Assembly: GCA_023375675.1 (NCBI GenBank)
Contig: JALQBC010000001.1
Coordinates: 434,001-498,000, forward strand
DNA from: Cytospora piceicola
Taxonomy: Eukaryota; Ascomycota; Sordariomycetes; Diaporthales; Cytosporaceae
Reading direction: 5' to 3'
DNA length: 64,000 bases
The first letter of the stretch is position 1, and each line of letters begins with the position of its first letter. A program made the translations under genes and the position numbers. Below, piece after piece: positions 55,601 to 64,000 of the stretch. The notes under the pieces were generated by a model that ran no database searches, was not told the origin of the DNA, and saw only the letters and a program-made list of their open reading frames with translations.

Positions 55601-57900
55601 AAGTTTCCTTAATACATATAAGTAATATATTAAAAGAAACAGATAATCTAAGGCTTTTTTTTAAACGTAAGGTATCTTTAACCCTTTAGCTTTTTATACG
55701 TTTATTAAGCTATCGATCCTTTTATAATATCGTATATCTTTATTATCTATAAGTAAACGACTACTTCCCGGGCTATTACCTTTTTTAGTTAGTATAGAAA
55801 AGGTTAAACGTTATTTTACCTTCTGTTCCGGCTATAGAGTTCCGGCTATAAACGTCTTTTAAAAGGTCTTTAATAGTAAAAGGCTATTAAGGGTCGGAAG
55901 TATAACTAACTACGAAAGTAGTAAGGTTATTTAACGTTAAAGCTATAGTTAAAGTATAAAACACGGTTAAGCCGGCGGTAAAACCGTTAATAGAAAGTTA
56001 GCTAACAGTATTAAAGCGAGCCTTCTTCGCGGCGATATACTTATCGAAGGGCTTACTTTAAATACCGTCTCTACTACGTTTCCGACCGGATACTAGTAAA
56101 GATAACAGACTAAAGCTAACTGCTATTTAAAAACCGCCTTAATAGTTTACTTTATTATATATATTAGTATCGCACGCCCGACTAATAAGAGGGGTAGATA
56201 AGAGTTTAATAGCTAGATTATAAGTAAGTATACTCGATAGGCTATTAAAGTAAATAGTAGGTTACTTTAACTAGCGCTTATACTGCCTTATCTGTTAACG
56301 GCTATACCGGTTATAATACTCTTAACTAACTTTAATCTATTATACAGGTTAAGTACAGGTTAGCTAAGGCAGGCTTTAAAGGTAGTATAGGAGTATAACT
56401 TACTAGTATAGTAACGGTAGCTATATCCGAGAACCGTATTAACTTAAAGGCCTGTTCGAAAACGGTTAAGTTTAGGTTAAAGCGCTTAAGTAACGTCTTT
56501 TTAGTTTTAAACTATAACGTATATACCGAAAACTCTTTTATTAAAGTATTATAAGCCTTATAGTTAAAGCTTATACCGAACTACTATAGTACGTTATATA
56601 TATAAGCTTACTAGTTATTATTCTCTTACCTTTTCCTGTCTTTAAATATTTAGCCTATCTTCTTAATATCTTATACCGCTTTCTCGTCCGAGGTAATAAA
56701 AGTCTTTATAGCCGAACGCTTTTTATCGAAGATATTATCGTCGAGCTATTAAGTCAGTTATAAATACCGGATACGAGAAAGGGCGGTATTTAGCTAACTG
56801 TTATTTAAAAAAGATAGGGTGTTTATACTATCGACTTCGGATTTAGGTTTTATTTTTTAAACATATTAGCGTTTATCTTTTCGAAAAGTAGTTTAAAATA
56901 TACTTATAGGTTAAAACGTATAGATAGTTATATATCGGGTAAGAAACGGTTTATTAGTATTACCGGCGATATTAAAGACGTTAAGGCTACTTTATATAAT
57001 TAAAGGTAATAAAGATAATACGTTTAAAGAGTTCGTTTAAAAAGGGTAAGACTAAATAACCGATATTATATATAGCTTATTACTTACTTTCTTTATTTAT
57101 ATCTTAAGTAAATACTACTACTAAACCTAAATTAGTATTCTATTCCTTTTAATACCGCGATCCGAGCTTCTGTTAGCGGAATATCTCGTATCTTACTTTT
57201 AAAACTGCCGGATATACCGCGGCGGTAGAGTTAAAAATACGATATATTCGATAACCTAGTAGCGACGTCGAGGCGTTAAAGATTCCGGCTATAGCCTATA
57301 TTTATTTATAAAAGTTATTTCTCTTTTATTAAACGCTTATTTAGAGAAACGGTAGCTAAGCTTATATCGAAACCTAAAAACTAATTACGTAGTAAGGGTT
57401 TTATATATACCTATTGTATAATAGCAGCTTTAGCGATATTAAGATCGCCGATATTATTTAGTATAGTAAATATTCTGTTCGGATAACGGTACGATTAAAG
57501 TATTCGAAGAACTTTCTATTTATTAGGTCTGCGGATTATAATTCGTTTTAAAGGTATACTATAGCTATGCTATATAGTACGTTATTATATTAATATCGCT
57601 TACTAAAAAGGAAAATCTTATAAGTAGTATTACAGGTCGAGGTATTATAACGGGTTAGGTTTTATACTACTAACTACTAGCTATTTTTACTAAAGGTAGG
57701 GTTATTTATAAGGGAAACGATATCTAGAGTTAAAGTTACCGAATAATAACTATCGATACTTTAAGACAGATTATAAGAGAAATAGTTATAAAAGTTTATT
57801 ATTTCTTTTCTATAAAAACTTAAGTAGCTATTAGAACTTATTATTAAAACTCCGTCCTTTAGTCTTATAGCCTTAAGGTTATAATATCTTTCGAAGAGTA
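52700..57900 (-). pseudogene. Degraded coding region C of the large element
   Basis: On the - strand a frame running through the sampled parts of 57,900-52,700 is closed only by TAA/TAG (former Gln) and rare TGA. The conceptual product has ordinary protein composition, with alternating hydrophobic and charged stretches, a Pro/Ser/Thr linker near 54,700 and a basic Lys/Arg-rich part near 53,550-53,850. The + strand reading of the same bases is a Leu/Gln/Tyr-rich string, so the - strand is judged the coding one. If continuous it would exceed 1,600 residues. I did not verify every codon and recognise no domain. Confidence 0.45.
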
Positions 57901-57999
57901 TTATCTGTTTATATAGCTAGCTAGACTATATACGTATTTCCTAAGCGGCTAGCTAAGCTACTAAAGGTTACTTTTAAAATTAATAACTATAGTATAGAA

Positions 58000-58560
58000 T
58001 AAGATCTAGATATAGTATATCCTGTCGCTCCCGATCTTTAAGTATAACTCTTTTTAAGTTCTTTTTTAACAGTATATTACTTAGACGTTTCCTTTTCCGA
58101 TGTCTATTATAGACTATACTTTGAATTTTCTTTATAAGACTTAATTTTAATAAGAACCCTCCCTGACTATTTTCTTTCGAACCGACGAGGTTTTCTGTAC
58201 TACGGTTGTCTTAGGTTCTTTATAATCCTCTTTTATTATCTCTATTTGTCTGTATATATACGTATAGTGATTTTTCCTCTTTTTTTTCTTTCTCCTTTTC
58301 TCTCCCTATATTGTTTAGATTTATATATACTTATATATATTTCTATATATGTATATTTTTATATCTTTCTTATTATCGGTTGTTTTATCTTTTTAGGTCC
58401 GATACGCCTTTATAATAACTTATAAGAGGTTTCCGTTAATATTAGTAAATACTAAGTAGCTTATAGTATTTTAATTTATTTTAGTATTTTATTTCTAATA
58501 TTTTATTTTAATATATCTTTTTTAAAAGGGGATAGAGGGGATTATTTTAGTCTTTTATTT
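58000..58560. other. Spacer inside the large element
   Basis: A pyrimidine-rich and AT-rich stretch without an open frame on either strand, lying between regions C and D. Position and composition suit a former promoter or intergenic spacer of the element. Confidence 0.35.
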
Positions 58561-59299
58561 TTACTCTGCCTTAGATTTTAAAGAGGTTTAGAGTATTATA
58601 ACATATTACTAGCTTAGCTAACTACTTAAAGTTCGAGTTTAGTAATACGCTTTTTAACTAATTCGAAAACGCGTTAAGTAGCAGAGTTTCGGCGCCTAGG
58701 TTATATTAACTTTACTAAGGTTTTTAGCTAAGGCTTAGGCTTAGATTCCGTAGTCTGTTAATATCCCTCGGGTTAAATTTATTAACGGCTTAACTAAAAT
58801 CGTTATACTAAGATAGAAAAAAGAGCTTCTAAAGCTTTTAAGTTCTGATTATATTATTTAATATATATGTCTGCAGAGTATTAGACGAGTTATTCGAGGC
58901 GTCGAGCTAAAGTAACTCTTATTACTAGCTATTTTACCTTAAGGTAAGCTTCGAGAAATTTCTCTTTTATATATAAAAGTATCTATAATATCGAGGCGCA
59001 AGGTAAAACGTTAAATGCTTTATAACGCTTTATCTATATACCTTTTATCTACTCGAGGTAGTTAATATATTACTAAGTAAATATAAAAAGGTAATATATA
59101 ATATACAAAGCTAGTAAAAGCTTAAGAGAGTATCGCTAAATAAGTTCGACTATAGTCTTTTTAAAGTTATTATTATACCTTTTAGTAGTTTAAAGTAGCT
59201 TACGAATAGTAACTTAGTAGCCTTTTCCTTTTTTATACAATAGTTTATTTACTAGGCTAATAGTACCTTAATCTATACCGCTTTTATAGTAGTCTCTTT

Positions 59300-61429
59300 A
59301 CTGCTTACCTGCTATTTCTAAAGGTAGTCGTTAGCCTTTAAAAAGTATATAGTATAGTATAAGATATAGCTTTCGCGTATCGATAAGTGTTCGGTAGTAA
59401 GTACTATTTATAAGTAAGTCGGGGTAGTATAGCCCGAAGAGAACCTTAAGCTGTTTTAAACCGTAGTATCTAGCTATCGTTAGTAATTCATCGCCCCGGG
59501 TATAATAGTCCGGGATGCTTTTCTCTTTAAAAGCGGCTTTTAAAGCTAGCTAGTTTTAATTGTTTAAGGACTACTCGATTAAAAGACTGCTTCTTAAGCT
59601 AAAGGTAAGTACTGTTTATACAGCAGAATCGAGCTCGACCCTGCTTATCTTATAAAGAGCGTTTAGTACGTTATAGATTCTATACGTATAAGCCTTAAAG
59701 CGCTCTTCTAATCCCTAGTATAGCTATAAGATTGTTTTATTACCGTACTAAATAGTTATATCTAGCTTAGCTTACCTACTAGTATTTATAATACCTACCT
59801 TTAGTATTAATAGCTTTTTAATAGCCTGCTCTTCGCGACTTATTAAGATAAACTCTATATCGATAATATATATATCTATACTATCCTTAATACTATCTAC
59901 TACCTTTTTCTTAATATAAGCTTAAACCGGGTGCTAGTCTTAAAGGCGTTAAGTTAAAGCGGCAATATTAGATACCTATAGTTATAAATCCTTTACCGAT
60001 ATAAGTTTTTATTAAGCTTTACTACTTTTAGTATAGCCGTTTATAGTATAGCCGCCTATTATATTAAAGTTCGCGAAACGCTTTATCTTACTTTTAAAAT
60101 ATACTTCCTATCTTTTTATAGTATATAGCTTATATAAGATACTATCCGAAAGGGTGTTTTTATAGCTGTTCTGCGTATATAAGCGATTATAATTAGTATT
60201 ATACTTATAACGGCGTTACTAACTATTTAAGGCTTTCCCCTTCCTTTCGTAGTAGAAGTATACCGGTATTTAGCTTATAGTACTTTTAACTTTACTATAG
60301 CTTATAAGGAAGATCGAGCTTAAATCGAGCTTAGCTTAATCTAAGTAAAGGATATAGCCGTATCGGAATAAGTAGCCTATATATATATTAGAACGGAATA
60401 ACCTGACTTATATATTATAGTCCTTTAAGATCCCTTCGTTCTTTTACTTAAGCTTATAGTATAACTCCTTTTAAACCTGTTTAAGCTTATTTAACAGCGC
60501 TTATATATTATTAAAGTAATCCTTCTCTATAAGTAAAACTACTATAAAGCCCGATTAACTTACCTAACCTTATAACGTAACGGCTAAGCTTTTAAAATAA
60601 CTTTAGGTAAAGGTATTAGTATAGCCGGTATATAAAGCGATAGTATCGTATATATATCGATACCCGGGTTATTCGGAAACTTATTAAATTCGCTGCCGTT
60701 ACTTATCTCGTCCGGAAGCTTTTTAATCTTACCGTCGGTGTCTACGTCTTTAAGGTCGAAGTTATTACTAACCCCGTCTTTAGGTCCCTTTTAAGCTGTA
60801 AGAGATATCTACCGGTAAATAAGGCGGTATAGTTAAGCTACGTTTTTAAGATACTATACGGCCTTATCTTAAGGCCTTAAAAGGGTTTATATAAAGTATA
60901 GGATATACTAGCTAGTTTAACGCACTTTCTTAGAAATAATACTTTAATCGTCGCTATTAATATCGCCTTCTATATATCCGTATAAGCTATTAAAATATAA
61001 GTCTTTATAATACTAGACGTTATATAGCTTACTTATATTAAAGTAAGTAGTTTCGTAAAGCTAAATAAGCTTATATATAGACCTGTAAACGTATACGACG
61101 AAGGCCGTTTCGGTTATAAACGTATAATTATAGTCCTTATAAGGGTACCGGCCGAAGGTACTACCCCCTTCCTTCCCTTTAGGCTTTTCCTCTTTATCTT
61201 TTTCGTCTTCGACCGGCTAAAAGTTAGCCCGGACTTTATCGTATTCCCGCCTTTATACTATTAAATAAAGGTTAAACGTTTAATAGTTAAACTTAGGTAT
61301 ATTATAAAAAGGGTAGTAAAACGTTCTGTTTTTAGCCGGCTGCTAGTTATTATAGACTATTCTTTTTCGATACCTTATAGTATATCTCTCTTTCTTTCGT
61401 TTTTTAATAATTCCGCCTTTAAATAGCAT
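59300..61429 (-). pseudogene. Degraded coding region D of the large element
   Basis: A surviving ATG at 61,429-61,427 (- strand) opens with MLFKGGIIKKRKKER, a very basic start. About 55 codons later comes a Glu/Lys-rich patch (PVEDEKDKEEKPKGKEGG). The frame stays open apart from former-Gln stops to about 60,600. Further down, an apparently coding stretch to about 59,340 reads in another frame, which implies an intron, an indel or a second gene. The basic N-terminus could be a nuclear localisation signal. No domain recognised. Confidence 0.45.
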
Positions 61430-61899
61430 TTTATATAAAGCGTATAAGAAAGCGATTATTTTAAGTATAGCGACTAAGTAAGTATAGTTTTTAATTTTAA
61501 AAAGCTAACTATACTTACTATAGCGTTTATAGCTTTCGAATATATAAAAGAAATAATAGTGCTCTTTATAGTTTAGTAGTAGCGGAACTTTTCGGTATTG
61601 TTAGCCGGATTTAAGAGTATACTTATAAGCTTGTTATATATACTTAAATAAGAATCGTTTTGTAGTATAGCTTTAAGTAAGTACTATTATACTTACTACC
61701 TTATCTTTCGGTAGGCCGGTCTTTATTCTTTTTAATAGTATTTTAGCGTTTAGGCAATATAGTAATTAAAGGAAAGAGGACAGAATTAAAGATAATAATA
61801 AAATTCTGCCGTTAAGTAACTTATACCGTTTAATAGAAGAAGTCCGCTTAAAAAGCCTTATACGATATCGACAGGAGATTAAACAGTATAATAGTAACG

Positions 61900-63050
61900 C
61901 GATACTTTAGCTTTAAGGCTATATACTTAAAGTAGATCTTATATCTGTCGGGTTATAGTAGCCTATATTATACTTACTTATAGACGTCTATAATTAGTAG
62001 CCTGCGTTATCGACTTCGAAATACATTCGAGGCTATAGAAAATCGTTGATAAGTAGGTAAAGGAAAGGAATCGACCGTACTATTAAAATATAGTATATAA
62101 GCGTACTTAACTAGATTTTTAATAGTAAAGTATCTAAGTATAGTTAGTAGTATTAAGATTAGTTAAATCGTTTTTATTAATTTTACTATTTATCTTTTTA
62201 AAAGCGGGACGGGAAATATATAAAGGCTATTAAGTAATATTCTAGGTAATTCTAAAAAAAGCCTTATTAGTAACTTTTAGAAAACAGCGACCTTATTAGT
62301 AACTAGCCGGTTTTTTAGTAACGATATTTCCTTCCTATTTAACTTTTTAATATTTTATAATATATACCTAGTTATTTAAAAGCTACTAGTAAAATACTGT
62401 TAGCCTTATAAACTTATTAAAGATATAGCTAGGCTAATAGTAGCTATAGTATTATATTTATTAGGAAAGTCGAGTCGATAACTTCGCTTTAGATTAAGGT
62501 TATTATCGAATATATCGAAAGATAAGATGTTTAGCAGGCCTTATATATACTCTAGCTTTTAGAAAGTATTAGGTAAGGTAATATAGTAATATAGGTTATA
62601 GGTAAAGTCGAAGCGGTAACTATACTTTAAACTGCTGTCGTAGTCGAATAGGTTTACGTTTAGCTTTAAATCGAGACCTTATATAGTTTCGTTATTACTA
62701 GCTAGTGTTTTCGAGTCTGTTTTTATAATACCGCCGTACGAACCTAAGTCTTTAAGTTATTCGTAAAGATACTTAAGCATAAGGATCTACTGTATTTAAG
62801 TATAGTTTATATTGTTAAACAGTATATTATATATGTTCTTTAAAATTACTGCTTAGTATATTTAGGCCTTAGCTAAGTTATTAGGTATTAGTCAGAGGGT
62901 AAAGATCTTATAGAAGCCTCTTTAAGTATCCTTTACGGTAACGACATTCCTCCGCGTAAATAGGTCTCGGATCGAGTTATTACCTTAGTACTAGTATATC
63001 TAATCTTAGAATCGGAATATATATCTGTTATTACGGCTTAAGTCTTTAAG
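61900..63050 (-). pseudogene. Degraded coding region E of the large element
   Basis: On the - strand, frames of normal protein composition can be read, with TAA/TAG at former Gln codons and one TGA. Asp- and Asn-rich stretches occur near 62,500-62,750. The region lies between the right inverted repeat and region D and points the same way as D. Start and stop are not defined, and I recognise no domain. Confidence 0.4.
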
Positions 63051-63745
63051 ATACATGTTAAAACCGAATATATAACGACGTTAAGCTAGTATAACACGTT
63101 ATAGTATATTAGTACTGCTACTTAAAGCCTTTTACTATAGCTTATAGTATAGTTTTAAAGTATACTGTTAGCCTTGTTTATTTAAAGTATAGGTTTAGCT
63201 AATCCGGATAAACTTATCGGCTTAGTAGTTTTACTTAAAATAGAAATTTCTGTATAGATCGGCTAGGTAAGTATTTATATTATAAGGGATATATTCCGGA
63301 GCGTCTTTTTTATATATATCGTACTATAATAAAAGTTAGCTAACGATATTTCGTTTATATTAGCCGTACTACTTATAGAAAAGTAGAGGAAAGTATTCGC
63401 TTTAGGTTTAGCTTTACTCTGTCTCGAGCCGGCGCCGGCGACTTTAGGCCTATACCGCTTAAGTCCTGATTTACTAACTATAATAAGGCGACGTTAATCG
63501 ACTTAATACCTTACTGTTTTCGAAAATAATATAGTATTTAGTAACTACTTAGGTGTAATAGCTGCCTTACGCTAATGCTATTAATATCTAAAGGCTCCCT
63601 TTATATTCTATACTACGGATGCTTACTCTGTGTTTCGAAAATAAGACTGTAGCCTACTACGTTATAATCGATTATATATATATAAAGGAGGTAGATTAAT
63701 GCTATAGAACATCACCTATTTAGCCTTTATAAGCCCTTCGGCCTT

Positions 63746-63829
63746 ATCTTTAACCTCCCGTCCTACGCTACCTCCTCTCGTTAAAACAAGACGTAGAAAA
63801 CCATATAACCAAATAGTCCCTAAAAACCT
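63746..63829 (-). repeat. Right terminal inverted repeat
   Basis: Inverted partner of 47,252-47,335. Of the seven differences in the aligned 73 bases, six are CpA/TpG to TpA changes relative to the left copy, so this copy took more RIP hits. Confidence 0.85.
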
Positions 63830-63833
63830 GTTA
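63830..63833. repeat. Right target-site duplication GTTA
   Basis: Second copy of the GTTA found before the left inverted repeat. Confidence 0.65.
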
Positions 63834-64000
63834 TTCGATATTATGCTGAAACAGGCGATTTTCCTCGTTTTTCGTCGGAGGAGGGCGAGGGCCTTATATC
63901 GTAGTAAAGAGCTTAACAGGGGGCCTTAGAGGTCTCAGATAGCTTATATTAGCCTTATCGAATAAAGTATTAAGACGATTTATAATAATTTATAACGATT
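63834..64000. other. AT-skewed right flank of the element
   Basis: No gene. The first 70 bases are less affected, then TpA-rich sequence resumes. It should be the original upstream flank of the tRNA gene before insertion, either lightly RIP-mutated by spreading or part of another repeat that runs out of the window. Confidence 0.4.

Larger units (their letters stand above)
47252..63829. mobile_element. 16.6 kb terminal-inverted-repeat element, heavily RIP-mutated
   Basis: The two ends are inverted copies of one another over about 75-84 bp, starting AGGTTTTT and running through GGGACTATTTGGTTAT and CTTGTTTT to CGGG and TTAAAG. They are flanked by a GTTA direct repeat. Inside, the sequence is AT-rich, with CpA/TpG rare but CpG kept, as in RIP. 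At least five degraded coding regions are visible on both strands (listed separately). The size, the multi-gene content, the inverted repeats and the 4-bp duplication point to a very large DNA transposon. Superfamilies with 4-bp duplications include Ginger, Sola and Academ; I could not place it in any. A composite of nested elements is the main alternative, but flush ends and a matching duplication favour one unit. Confidence 0.75.

Noticed and set aside
53880..57900. A + strand reading of element region C that is also closed only by TAA/TAG
   Set aside because: I first read this strand. The product is an abnormal Leu/Gln/Tyr/Arg-rich string, whereas the - strand gives balanced protein composition, so the + reading is taken as the mirror image.

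Overview
The window is nuclear DNA from a filamentous ascomycete, most likely a Sordariomycete. The evidence is short GT-AG introns of about 50-110 nt, pyrimidine-rich leaders, fungal-type proteins (SPX-ankyrin Gde1, ABCD half-transporter, Kex2-processed small secreted protein), an intron-containing tRNA-Leu, and a block of DNA carrying the signature of repeat-induced point mutation (RIP). I cannot fix the species.

Positions 1-47,244 are gene-bearing and balanced in composition. In order: the 3' end of an unidentified gene; MET6 (cobalamin-independent methionine synthase); a Ser/Thr-rich secreted surface protein; a 4.7 kb stretch without a supportable gene; a C2H2 zinc-finger gene broken by an in-frame TAG; a peroxisomal ABCD half-transporter; a small membrane protein; a WW-domain, Gln/Gly-rich Wwm1-like protein; a complete SPX-ankyrin-GDPD protein (Gde1 family); a PPR-like, probably mitochondrial protein; a CXXC zinc-binding protein of the DUF866/CZIB family; an Rpr2/Rpp21/Snm1-type RNase P/MRP subunit; ZPR1; a nuclear-looking protein with a duplicated GYW module; a 73-residue ORF; the tRNA-splicing endonuclease subunit SEN54; and two small secreted proteins. 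Most are housekeeping genes with no operon-like logic. SEN54 processes intron-containing tRNAs of the kind encoded at 47,131-47,244.

At about 47,250 the sequence changes abruptly. From 47,252 to 63,829 lies a 16.6 kb unit bounded by inverted repeats of about 75-84 bp and flanked by a 4-bp direct repeat (GTTA). Its inside is AT-rich, nearly devoid of CpA/TpG but still rich in CpG, as expected of RIP. Read by eye, long stretches on both strands remain open except for TAA/TAG codons (presumably former CAA/CAG) and an occasional TGA. At least five large degraded coding regions can be seen, none of which I recognise. The left end of the unit lies only 7 nt beyond the mature 5' end of the tRNA-Leu gene, where RNA polymerase III would start. 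This element is the main candidate for something undescribed. The last 170 bases beyond it are also AT-skewed.

All exon structures, translations and motif positions were worked out by hand from the bases; no database search was made.
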